A DNA stretch of 64,000 nt from Auanema rhodensis. Lineage: Eukaryota > Nematoda > Chromadorea > Rhabditida > Rhabditidae. A program made the translations under genes and the position numbers. Numbering within the stretch: the first letter of the stretch is position 1; the number at the start of each line of letters is the position of its first letter. The stretch lies in NCBI GenBank assembly GCA_964057225.1, contig OZ059900.1:19607638-19671637 (forward strand). The letters are read 5' to 3'. Of the stretch, positions 11,794 through 25,000 are shown in pieces. Below the pieces are notes generated by a model. It saw only the letters and a list, made by a program, of their open reading frames with translations, was not told the origin of the DNA and did not search any database.

Positions 11794-13167
11794 AGAAAAA
11801 TACAAAAACACAGTATTTCCCATGAGAAATATTTTATTATGCTGGAAAACCAGTTTTTGGAAATTTCGCTGTAAACAAGGTTTTGACTTACGATTTCATG
11901 TGTTCAAACTCATGCAATGTCAATGAAACCTAGCTCAAAATTGTTCGTACAACGTCTAGTTCCACTTTCACGACTAAAAAACAGGGGTTAGAAAATTAAG
12001 GAAATTAGCATATTCTGAGGGCACGCCCCTTATGGCTAATATTGATTAAATCGATTTTTGTTCATATGAGTCGTCAAATGCAACGAATTTCAGCGTGTTA
12101 CATACTAAAATGAAGCATTTCACATGCTGAACACTAGAAAAATACAAAAACACAGTATTTCCCATGAGAAATATTTTATTATGCTGGAAAACCAGTTTTT
12201 GGAAATTTCGCTGTAAACAAGGTTTTGACTTACGATTTCATGTGTTCAAACTCATGCAATGTCAATGAAACCTAGCTCAAAATTGTTTGTACAACGTCTG
12301 GTTCCACTTTCACGACTAAAAAAAAACAGGGGTTAGAAAATTAAGGAAATTAGCATATTCTGAGGGCACGCCCCTTATGGCTAATATTGATTAAATCGAT
12401 TTTTGTTCATATGAGTCGTCAAATGCAACGAATTTCAGCGTGTTACATACTAAAATGAAGCATTTTACATGCTGAACACTAGAAAAATACAAAAACACAG
12501 TATTTCCCATGAGAAATATTTTATTATGCTGGAAAACCAGTTTTTGGAAATTTCGCTGTAAACAAGGTTTTGACTTACGATTTCATGTGTTCAAACTCAT
12601 GCAATGTCAATGAAACCTAGCTCAAAATTGTTCGTACAACGTCTAGTTCCACTTTCACGACTAAAAAACAGGGGTTAGAAAATTAAGGAAATTAGCATAT
12701 TCTGAGGGCACGCCCCTTATGGCTAATATTGATTAAATCGATTTTTGTTCATATGAGTCGTCAAATGCAACGAATTTCAGCGTGTTACATACTAAAATGA
12801 AGCATTTCACATGCTGAACACTAGAAAAATACAAAAACACAGTATTTCCCATGAGAAATATTTTATTATGCTGGAAAACCAGTTTTTGGAAATTTCGCTG
12901 TAAACAAGGTTTTGACTTACGATTTCATGTGTTCAAACTCATGCAATGTCAATGAAACCTAGCTCAAAATTGTTTGTACAACGTCTGGTTCCACTTTCAC
13001 GACTAAAAAAAAACAGGGGTTAGAAAATTAAGGAAATTAGCATATTCTGAGGGCACGCCCCTTATGGCTAATATTGATTAAATCGATTTTTGTTCATATG
13101 AGTCGTCAAATGCAACGAATTTCAGCGTGTTACATACTAAAATGAAGCATTTTACATGCTGAACACT
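11794..13167 (+). repeat. Duplicated dimer (687 bp x2), repeated at 19324-20697
   Basis: The dimer is one 342-bp monomer with cgactaaaaaac followed by one 345-bp monomer with ttcac, tttgt, ctggttcc and the extended A-tract. It occurs twice in a row (from 11794 and 12481), and again in copy B of the 22-mer (from 19324 and 20011). This shows a small duplication nested inside the larger, later one. Confidence 0.85.
12136..12480 (+). repeat. 345-bp monomer type (A-tract expansion), first of nine
   Basis: The sequence cgact followed by nine A replaces cgac followed by seven A, adding 3 bases. The other copies start at 12823, 19666, 20353, 22750, 23779, 27544, 30967 and 31996. Every one also has ctggttcc about 15 bases upstream and is preceded by the ttcac loop variant, so these form one lineage. 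The 342-bp cgactaaaaaac form has the same first A-to-T change without the extra bases and is a likely intermediate. Confidence 0.9.
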
Positions 13168-14560
13168 AGAAAAATACAAAAACACAGTATTTCCCATGAG
13201 AAATATTTTATTATGCTGGAAAACCAGTTTTTGGAAATTTCGCTGTAAACAAGGTTTTGACTTACGATTTCATGTGTTCAAACTCATGCAATGTCAATGA
13301 AACCTAGCTCAAAATTGTTCGTACAACGTCTAGTTCCACTTTCACGACAAAAAAACAGGGGTTAGAAAATTAAGGAAATTAGCATATTCTGAGGGCACGC
13401 CCCTTATGGCTAATATTGATTAAATCGATTTTTGTTCATATGAGTCGTCAAATGCAACGAATTTCAGCGTGTTACATACTAAAATGAAGCATTTTACATG
13501 CTGAACACTAGAAAAATACAAAAACACAGTAATACCCATGAGAAATATTTTATTATGCTGGAAAACCAGTTTTTGGAAATTTCGCTGTAAACAAGGTTTT
13601 GACTTACGATTTCATGTGTTCAAACTCATGCAATGTCAATGAAACCTAGCTCAAAATTGTTAATACAATGTCTAGTTCCACTTTCACGACAAAAAAACAG
13701 GGGTTAGAAAATTAAGGAAATTAGCATATTCTGAGGGCACGCCCTTTATGGCTAATATTGATTAAATCGATTTTTGTTCATATGAGTCGTCAAATGCAAC
13801 GAATTTCAGCGTGTTACATACTAAAATGAAGCATTTTACATGCTGAACACTAGAAAAATACAAAAACACAGTATTTCCCATGAGAAATATTTTATTATGC
13901 TGGAAAACCAGTTTTTGGAAATTTCGCTGTAAACAAGGTTTTGACTTACGATTTCATGTGTTCAAACTCATGCAATGTCAATGAAACCTAGCTCAAAATT
14001 GTTCCTACAACGTCTAGTTCCACTTTCACGACAAAAAAACAGGGGTTAGAAAATTAAGGAAATTAGCATATTCTGAGGGCACGCCCTTTATGGCTAATAT
14101 TGATTAAATCGATTTTTGTTCATATGAGTCGTCAAATGCAACGAATTTCAGCGTGTTACATACTAAAATGAAGCATTTTACATGCTGAACACTAGAAAAA
14201 TACAAAAACACAGTATTTCCCATGAGAAATATTTTATTATGCTGGAAAACCAGTTTTTGGAAATTTCGCTGTAAACAAGGTTTTGACTTACGATTTCATG
14301 TGTTCAAACTCATGCAATGTCAATGAAACCTAGCTCAAAATTGTTCGTACAACGTCTAGTTCCACTTTCACGACAAAAAAACAGGGGTTAGAAAATTAAG
14401 GAAATTAGCATATTCTGAGGGCACGCCCCCTATGGCTAATATTGATTAAATCGATTTTTGTTCATATGAGTCGTCAAATGCAACGAATTTCAGCGTGTTA
14501 CATACTAAAATGAAGCATTTTACATGCTGAACACTAGAAAAATACAAAAACACAGTATTT

Positions 14561-17500
14561 CCCATGAGAAATATTTTATTATGCTGGAAAACCAGTTTTT
14601 GGAAATTTCGCTGTAAACAAGGTTTTGACTTACGATTTCATGTGTTCAAACTCATGCAATGTCAATGAAACCTAGCTCAAAATTGTTCGTACAACGTCTA
14701 GTTCCACTTTCACGACAAAAAAACAGGGGTTAGAAAATTAAGGAAATTAGCATATTCTGAGGGCACGCCCCTTATGGCTAATATTGATTAAATCGATTTT
14801 TGTTCATATGAGTCGTCAAATGCTACGAATTTCAGCGTGTTACATACTAAAATGAAGCATTTTACATGCTGAACACTAGAAAAATACAAAAACACAGTAT
14901 TTCCCATGAGAAATATTTTATTATGCTGGAAAACCAGTTTTTGGAAATTTCGCTGTAAACAAGGTTTTGACTTACGATTTCATGTGTTCAAACTTATGCA
15001 ATGTCAATGAAACCTAGCAAAAAATTGTTCGTACAACGTCTAGTCCCACTTTCACGACAAAAAAACAGGGGTTAGAAAATTAAGGGAATTAGCATATTCT
15101 GAGGGCACGCCCCTTATGGCTAATATTGATTAAATCGATTTTTGTTCATATGAGTCGTCAAATGCAACGAATTTCAGCGTGTTACATACTAAAATGAAGC
15201 ATTTTACATGCTGAACACTAGAAAAATACAAAAACACAGTATTTCCCATGAGAAATATTTTATTATGCTGGAAAACCAGTTTTTGGAAATTTCGCTGTAA
15301 ACAAGGTTTTGACTTACGATTTCATGTGTTCAAACTTATGCAATGTCAATGAAACCTAGCAAAAAAATGTTCGTACAACGTCTAGTCCCACTTTCACGAC
15401 AAAAAAACAGGGGTTAGAAAATTAAGGGAATTAGCATATTCTGAGGGCACGCCCCTTATGGCTAATATTGATTAAATCGATTTTTGTTCATATGAGTCGT
15501 CAAATGCAACGAATTTCAGCGTGTTACATACTAAAATGAAGCATTTTACATGCTGAACACTAGAAAAATACAAAAACACAGTATTTCCCATGAGAAATAT
15601 TTTAATATGTTGGAAAACCAGTTTTTGGAAATTTCGCTGTAAACAAGGTTTTGACTTACGATTTCATGTGTTCAAACTCATGCAATGTCAATGAAACCTA
15701 GCTCAAAATTGTTCGTACAACGTCTAGTTCCACTTTCACGACAAAAAAACAGGGGTTAGAAAATTAAGGAAATTAGCATATTCTGAGGGCACGCCCCTTA
15801 TGGCTAATATTGATTAAATCGATTTTTGTTCATATGAGTCGTCAAATGCAACGAATTTCAGCGTGTTACATACTAAAATGAAGCATTTTACATGCTGAAC
15901 ACTAGAAAAATACAAAAACACAGTATTTCCCATGAGAAATATTTTATTATGCTGGAAAACCAGTTTTTGGAAATTTCGCTGTAAACAAGGTTTTGACTTA
16001 CGATTTCATGTGTTCAAACTCATGCAATGTCAATGAAACCTAGCTCAAAATTGTTCGTACAACGTCTAGTTCCACTTTCACGACAAAAAAACAGGGGTTA
16101 GAAAATTAAGGAAATTAGCATATTCTGAGGGCACGCCCCTTATGGCTAATATTGATTAAATCGATTTTTGTTCATATGAGTCGTCAAATGCAACGAATTT
16201 CAGCGTGTTACATACTAAAATGAAGCATTTTACATGCTGAACACTAGAAAAATACAAAAACACAGTAATACCCATGAGAAATATTTTATTATGCTGGAAA
16301 ACCAGTTTTTGGAAATTTCGCTGTAAACAAGGTTTTGACTTACGATTTCATGTGTTCAAACTCATGCAATGTCAATGAAACCTAGCTCAAAATTGTTAAT
16401 ACAATGTCTAGTTCCACTTTCACGACAAAAAAACAGGGGTTAGAAAATTAAGGAAATTAGCATATTCTGAGGGCACGCCCTTTATGGCTAATATTGATTA
16501 AATCGATTTTTGTTCATATGAGTCGTCAAATGCAACGAATTTCAGCGTGTTACATACTAAAATGAAGCATTTTACATGCTGAACACTAGAAAAATACAAA
16601 AACACAGTATTTCCCATGAGAAATATTTTATTATGCTGGAAAACCAGTTTTTGGAAATTTCGCTGTAAACAAGGTTTTGACTTACGATTTCATGTGTTCA
16701 AACTCATGCAATGTCAATGAAACCTAGCTCAAAATTGTTCGTACAACGTCTAGTTCCACTTTCACGACAAAAAAACAGGGGTTAGAAAATTAAGGAAATT
16801 AGCATATTCTGAGGGCACGCCCCTTATGGCTAATATTGATTAAATCGATTTTTGTTCATATGAGTCGTCAAATGCAACGAATTTCAGCGTGTTACATACT
16901 AAAATGAAGCATTTTACATGCTGAACACTAGAAAAATACAAAAACACAGTATTTCCCATGAGAAATATTTTATTATGCTGGAAAACCAGTTTTTGAAAAT
17001 TTCGCTGTAAACAAGGTTTTGACTTACGATTTCATGTGTTCAAACTCATGCAATGTCAATGAAACCTAGCTCAAAATTGTTCCTACAACGTCTAGTTCCA
17101 CTTTCACGACAAAAAAACAGGGGTTAGAAAATTAAGGAAATTAGCATATTCTGAGGGCACGCCCCTTATGGCTAATATTGATTAAATCGATTTTTGTTCA
17201 TATGAGTCGTCAAATGCAACGAATTTCAGCGTGTTACATACTAAAATGAAGCATTTCACATGCTGAACACTAGAAAAATACAAAAACACAGTAATACCCA
17301 TGAGAAATATTTTATTATGCTGGAAAACCAGTTTTTGGAAATTTCGCTGTAAACAAGGTTTTGACTTACGATTTCATGTGTTCAAACTCATGCAATGTCA
17401 ATGAAACCTAGCTCAAAATTGTTCGTACAACGTCTGGTTCCACTTTCACGACAAAAAAACAGGGGTTAGAAAATTAAGGAAATTAGCATATTCTGAGGGC

Positions 17501-20500
17501 ACGCCCCTTATGGCTAATATTGATTAAATCGATTTTTGTTCATATGAGTCGTCAAATGCAACGAATTTCAGCGTGTTACATACTAAAATGAAGCATTTCA
17601 CATGCTGAACACTAGAAAAATACAAAAACACAGTATTTCCCATGAGAAATATTTTATTATGCTGGAAAACCAGTTTTTGGAAATTTCGCTGTAAACAAGG
17701 TTTTGACTTACGATTTCATGTGTTCAAACTCATGCAATGTCAATGAAACCTAGCTCAAAATTGTTCGTACAACGTCTAGTTCCACTTTCACGACAAAAAA
17801 ACAGGGGTTAGAAAATTAAGGAAATTAGCATATTCTGAGGGCACGCCCCTTATGGCTAATATTGATTAAATCGATTTTTGTTCATATGAGTCGTCAAATG
17901 CAACGAATTTCAGCGTGTTACATACTAAAATGAAGCATTTTACATGCTGAACACTAGAAAAATACAAAAACACAGTATTTCCCATGAGAAATATTTTATT
18001 ATGCTGGAAAACCAGTTTTTGGAAATTTCGCTGTAAACAAGGTTTTGACTTACGATTTCATGTGTTCAAACTCATGCAATGTCAATGAAACCTAGCTCAA
18101 AATTGTTCCTACAACGTCTAGTTCCACTTTCACGACAAAAAAACAGGGGTTAGAAAATTAAGGAAATTAGCATATTCTGAGGGCACGCCCTTTATGGCTA
18201 ATATTGATTAAATCGATTTTTGTTCATATGAGTCGTCAAATGCAACGAATTTCAGCGTGTTACATACTAAAATGAAGCATTTCACATGCTGAACACTAGA
18301 AAAATACAAAAACACAGTAATACCCATGAGAAATATTTTATTATGCTGGAAAACCAGTTTTTGGAAATTTCGCTGTAAACAAGGTTTTGACTTACGATTT
18401 CATGTGTTCAAACTCATGCAATGTCAATGAAACCTAGCTCAAAATTGTTCGTACAACGTCTGGTTCCACTTTCACGACAAAAAAACAGGGGTTAGAAAAT
18501 TAAGGAAATTAGCATATTCTGAGGGCACGCCCCTTATGGCTAATATTGATTAAATCGATTTTTGTTCATATGAGTCGTCAAATGCAACGAATTTCAGCGT
18601 GTTACATACTAAAATGAAGCATTTTACATGCTGAACACTAGAAAAATACAAAAACACAGTATTTCCCATGAGAAATATTTTATTATGCTGGAAAACCAGT
18701 TTTTGGAAATTTCGCTGTAAACAAGGTTTTGACTTACGATTTCATGTGTTCAAACTCATGCAATGTCAATGAAACCTAGCTCAAAATTGTTCGTACAACG
18801 TCTAGTTCCACTTTCACGACAAAAAAACAGGGGTTAGAAAATTAAGGAAATTAGCATATTCTGAGGGCACGCCCCTTATGGCTAATATTGATTAAATCGA
18901 TTTTTGTTCATATGAGTCGTCAAATGCAACGAATTTCAGCGTGTTACATACTAAAATGAAGCATTTTACATGCTGAACACTAGAAAAATACAAAAACACA
19001 GTAATACCCATGAGAAATATTTTATTATGCTGGAAAACCAGTTTTTGGAAATTTCGCTGTAAACAAGGTTTTGACTTACGATTTCATGTGTTCAAACTCA
19101 TGCAATGTCAATGAAACCTAGCTCAAAATTGTTAATACAATGTCTAGTTCCACTTTCACGACAAAAAAACAGGGGTTAGAAAATTAAGGAAATTAGCATA
19201 TTCTGAGGGCACGCCCTTTATGGCTAATATTGATTAAATCGATTTTTGTTCATATGAGTCGTCAAATGCAACGAATTTCAGCGTGTTACATACTAAAATG
19301 AAGCATTTTACATGCTGAACACTAGAAAAATACAAAAACACAGTATTTCCCATGAGAAATATTTTATTATGCTGGAAAACCAGTTTTTGGAAATTTCGCT
19401 GTAAACAAGGTTTTGACTTACGATTTCATGTGTTCAAACTCATGCAATGTCAATGAAACCTAGCTCAAAATTGTTCGTACAACGTCTAGTTCCACTTTCA
19501 CGACTAAAAAACAGGGGTTAGAAAATTAAGGAAATTAGCATATTCTGAGGGCACGCCCCTTATGGCTAATATTGATTAAATCGATTTTTGTTCATATGAG
19601 TCGTCAAATGCAACGAATTTCAGCGTGTTACATACTAAAATGAAGCATTTCACATGCTGAACACTAGAAAAATACAAAAACACAGTATTTCCCATGAGAA
19701 ATATTTTATTATGCTGGAAAACCAGTTTTTGGAAATTTCGCTGTAAACAAGGTTTTGACTTACGATTTCATGTGTTCAAACTCATGCAATGTCAATGAAA
19801 CCTAGCTCAAAATTGTTTGTACAACGTCTGGTTCCACTTTCACGACTAAAAAAAAACAGGGGTTAGAAAATTAAGGAAATTAGCATATTCTGAGGGCACG
19901 CCCCTTATGGCTAATATTGATTAAATCGATTTTTGTTCATATGAGTCGTCAAATGCAACGAATTTCAGCGTGTTACATACTAAAATGAAGCATTTTACAT
20001 GCTGAACACTAGAAAAATACAAAAACACAGTATTTCCCATGAGAAATATTTTATTATGCTGGAAAACCAGTTTTTGGAAATTTCGCTGTAAACAAGGTTT
20101 TGACTTACGATTTCATGTGTTCAAACTCATGCAATGTCAATGAAACCTAGCTCAAAATTGTTCGTACAACGTCTAGTTCCACTTTCACGACTAAAAAACA
20201 GGGGTTAGAAAATTAAGGAAATTAGCATATTCTGAGGGCACGCCCCTTATGGCTAATATTGATTAAATCGATTTTTGTTCATATGAGTCGTCAAATGCAA
20301 CGAATTTCAGCGTGTTACATACTAAAATGAAGCATTTCACATGCTGAACACTAGAAAAATACAAAAACACAGTATTTCCCATGAGAAATATTTTATTATG
20401 CTGGAAAACCAGTTTTTGGAAATTTCGCTGTAAACAAGGTTTTGACTTACGATTTCATGTGTTCAAACTCATGCAATGTCAATGAAACCTAGCTCAAAAT

Positions 20501-22090
20501 TGTTTGTACAACGTCTGGTTCCACTTTCACGACTAAAAAAAAACAGGGGTTAGAAAATTAAGGAAATTAGCATATTCTGAGGGCACGCCCCTTATGGCTA
20601 ATATTGATTAAATCGATTTTTGTTCATATGAGTCGTCAAATGCAACGAATTTCAGCGTGTTACATACTAAAATGAAGCATTTTACATGCTGAACACTAGA
20701 AAAATACAAAAACACAGTATTTCCCATGAGAAATATTTTATTATGCTGGAAAACCAGTTTTTGGAAATTTCGCTGTAAACAAGGTTTTGACTTACGATTT
20801 CATGTGTTCAAACTCATGCAATGTCAATGAAACCTAGCTCAAAATTGTTCGTACAACGTCTAGTTCCACTTTCACGACAAAAAAACAGGGGTTAGAAAAT
20901 TAAGGAAATTAGCATATTCTGAGGGCACGCCCCTTATGGCTAATATTGATTAAATCGATTTTTGTTCATATGAGTCGTCAAATGCAACGAATTTCAGCGT
21001 GTTACATACTAAAATGAAGCATTTTACATGCTGAACACTAGAAAAATACAAAAACACAGTAATACCCATGAGAAATATTTTATTATGCTGGAAAACCAGT
21101 TTTTGGAAATTTCGCTGTAAACAAGGTTTTGACTTACGATTTCATGTGTTCAAACTCATGCAATGTCAATGAAACCTAGCTCAAAATTGTTAATACAATG
21201 TCTAGTTCCACTTTCACGACAAAAAAACAGGGGTTAGAAAATTAAGGAAATTAGCATATTCTGAGGGCACGCCCTTTATGGCTAATATTGATTAAATCGA
21301 TTTTTGTTCATATGAGTCGTCAAATGCAACGAATTTCAGCGTGTTACATACTAAAATGAAGCATTTTACATGCTGAACACTAGAAAAATACAAAAACACA
21401 GTATTTCCCATGAGAAATATTTTATTATGCTGGAAAACCAGTTTTTGGAAATTTCGCTGTAAACAAGGTTTTGACTTACGATTTCATGTGTTCAAACTCA
21501 TGCAATGTCAATGAAACCTAGCTCAAAATTGTTCCTACAACGTCTAGTTCCACTTTCACGACAAAAAAACAGGGGTTAGAAAATTAAGGAAATTAGCATA
21601 TTCTGAGGGCACGCCCTTTATGGCTAATATTGATTAAATCGATTTTTGTTCATATGAGTCGTCAAATGCAACGAATTTCAGCGTGTTACATACTAAAATG
21701 AAGCATTTTACATGCTGAACACTAGAAAAATACAAAAACACAGTATTTCCCATGAGAAATATTTTATTATGCTGGAAAACCAGTTTTTGGAAATTTCGCT
21801 GTAAACAAGGTTTTGACTTACGATTTCATGTGTTCAAACTCATGCAATGTCAATGAAACCTAGCTCAAAATTGTTCGTACAACGTCTAGTTCCACTTTCA
21901 CGACAAAAAAACAGGGGTTAGAAAATTAAGGAAATTAGCATATTCTGAGGGCACGCCCCCTATGGCTAATATTGATTAAATCGATTTTTGTTCATATGAG
22001 TCGTCAAATGCAACGAATTTCAGCGTGTTACATACTAAAATGAAGCATTTTACATGCTGAACACTAGAAAAATACAAAAACACAGTATTT
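14561..22090 (+). repeat. 22-monomer higher-order unit, copy B (7,530 bp)
   Basis: The right copy of the 22-mer. Matching continues about 128 bp beyond it to 22218, where ttcct faces ttcgt (14689) of copy A, giving about 7.66 kb of matching sequence. I found no difference at any diagnostic site checked, including private single-base variants, so the duplication is either very recent or homogenised. A duplicated contig segment from assembly is the main alternative. Confidence 0.9.
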
Positions 22091-25000
22091 CCCATGAGAA
22101 ATATTTTATTATGCTGGAAAACCAGTTTTTGGAAATTTCGCTGTAAACAAGGTTTTGACTTACGATTTCATGTGTTCAAACTCATGCAATGTCAATGAAA
22201 CCTAGCTCAAAATTGTTCCTACAACGTCTAGTTCCACTTTCACGACAAAAAAACAGGGGTTAGAAAATTAAGGAAATTAGCATATTCTGAGGGCACGCCC
22301 TTTATGGCTAATATTGATTAAATCGATTTTTGTTCATATGAGTCGTCAAATGCAACGAATTTCAGCGTGTTACATACTAAAATGAAGCATTTCACATGCT
22401 GAACACTAGAAAAATACAAAAACACAGTAATACCCATGAGAAATATTTTATTATGCTGGAAAACCAGTTTTTGGAAATTTCGCTGTAAACAAGGTTTTGA
22501 CTTACGATTTCATGTGTTCAAACTCATGCAATGTCAATGAAACCTAGCTCAAAATTGTTCGTACAACGTCTGGTTCCACTTTCACGACAAAAAAACAGGG
22601 GTTAGAAAATTAAGGAAATTAGCATATTCTGAGGGCACGCCCCTTATGGCTAATATTGATTAAATCGATTTTTGTTCATATGAGTCGTCAAATGCAACGA
22701 ATTTCAGCGTGTTACATACTAAAATGAAGCATTTCACATGCTGAACACTAGAAAAATACAAAAACACAGTATTTCCCATGAGAAATATTTTATTATGCTG
22801 GAAAACCAGTTTTTGGAAATTTCGCTGTAAACAAGGTTTTGACTTACGATTTCATGTGTTCAAACTCATGCAATGTCAATGAAACCTAGCTCAAAATTGT
22901 TCGTACAACGTCTGGTTCCACTTTCACGACTAAAAAAAAACAGGGGTTAGAAAATTAAGGAAATTAGCATATTCTGAGGGCACGCCCCTTATGGCTAATA
23001 TTGATTAAATCGATTTTTGTTCATATGAGTCGTCAAATGCAACGAATTTCAGCGTGTTACATACTAAAATGAAGCATTTTACATGCTGAACACTAGAAAA
23101 ATACAAAAACACAGTATTTCCCATGAGAAATATTTTATTATGCTGGAAAACCAGTTTTTGGAAATTTCGCTGTAAACAAGGTTTTGACTTACGATTTCAT
23201 GTGTTCAAACTCATGCAATGTCAATGAAACCTAGCTCAAAATTGTTCGTACAACGTCTAGTTCCACTTTCACGACAAAAAAACAGGGGTTAGAAAATTAA
23301 GGAAATTAGCATATTCTGAGGGCACGCCCCCTATGGCTAATATTGATTAAATCGATTTTTGTTCATATGAGTCGTCAAATGCAACGAATTTCAGCGTGTT
23401 ACATACTAAAATGAAGCATTTTACATGCTGAACACTAGAAAAATACAAAAACACAGTATTTCCCATGAGAAATATTTTATTATGCTGGAAAACCAGTTTT
23501 TGGAAATTTCGCTGTAAACAAGGTTTTGACTTACGATTTCATGTGTTCAAACTCATGCAATGTCAATGAAACCTAGCTCAAAATTGTTCCTACAACGTCT
23601 AGTTCCACTTTCACGACAAAAAAACAGGGGTTAGAAAATTAAGGAAATTAGCATATTCTGAGGGCACGCCCTTTATGGCTAATATTGATTAAATCGATTT
23701 TTGTTCATATGAGTCGTCAAATGCAACGAATTTCAGCGTGTTACATACTAAAATGAAGCATTTCACATGCTGAACACTAGAAAAATACAAAAACACAGTA
23801 ATACCCATGAGAAATATTTTATTATGCTGGAAAACCAGTTTTTGGAAATTTCGCTGTAAACAAGGTTTTGACTTACGATTTCATGTGTTCAAACTCATGC
23901 AATGTCAATGAAACCTAGCTCAAAATTGTTTGTACAACGTCTGGTTCCACTTTCACGACTAAAAAAAAACAGGGGTTAGAAAATTAAGGAAATTAGCATA
24001 TTCTGAGGGCACGCCCCTTATGGCTAATATTGATTAAATCGATTTTTGTTCATATGAGTCGTCAAATGCAACGAATTTCAGCGTGTTACATACTAAAATG
24101 AAGCATTTTACATGCTGAACACTAGAAAAATACAAAAACACAGTATTTCCCATGAGAAATATTTTATTATGCTGGAAAACCAGTTTTTGGAAATTTCGCT
24201 GTAAACAAGGTTTTGACTTACGATTTCATGTGTTCAAACTCATGCAATGTCAATGAAACCTAGCTCAAAATTGTTCGTACAACGTCTAGTTCCACTTTCA
24301 CGACAAAAAAACAGGGGTTAGAAAATTAAGGAAATTAGCATATTCTGAGGGCACGCCCCTTATGGCTAATATTGATTAAATCGATTTTTGTTCATATGAG
24401 TCGTCAAATGCAACGAATTTCAGCGTGTTACATACTAAAATGAAGCATTTTACATGCTGAACACTAGAAAAATACAAAAACACAGTAATACCCATGAGAA
24501 ATATTTTATTATGCTGGAAAACCAGTTTTTGGAAATTTCGCTGTAAACAAGGTTTTGACTTACGATTTCATGTGTTCAAACTCATGCAATGTCAATGAAA
24601 CCTAGCTCAAAATTGTTAATACAATGTCTAGTTCCACTTTCACGACAAAAAAACAGGGGTTAGAAAATTAAGGAAATTAGCATATTCTGAGGGCACGCCC
24701 TTTATGGCTAATATTGATTAAATCGATTTTTGTTCATATGAGTCGTCAAATGCAACGAATTTCAGCGTGTTACATACTAAAATGAAGCATTTTACATGCT
24801 GAACACTAGAAAAATACAAAAACACAGTTTTTCCCATGAGAAATATTTTATTATGCTGGAAAACCAGTTTTTGGAAATTTCGCTGTAAACAAGGTTTTGA
24901 CTTACGATTTCATGTGTTCAAACTCATGCAATGTCAATGAAACCTAGCTCAAAATTGTTCCTACAACGTCTAGTTCCACTTTCACGACAAAAAAACAGGG

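Larger units (their letters stand above)
7031..14560 (+). repeat. 22-monomer higher-order unit, copy A (7,530 bp)
   Basis: This is the left copy of a very large tandem duplication: 20 monomers of 342 bp plus two of 345 bp. The offset of 7,530 bp lines up rare markers with copy B: tgctacg (7294/14824), cttatgc (two copies), seven-A gcaaaaaaatg (about 7830/15360), atgttgg (about 8079/15609), ttaat forms, tttgaaaat (about 9474/17004) and both 345-bp monomers. The left limit is set by gtaataccc (about 7026), which faces gtatttccc (about 14556). Internally it contains a duplicated dimer. Confidence 0.9.
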
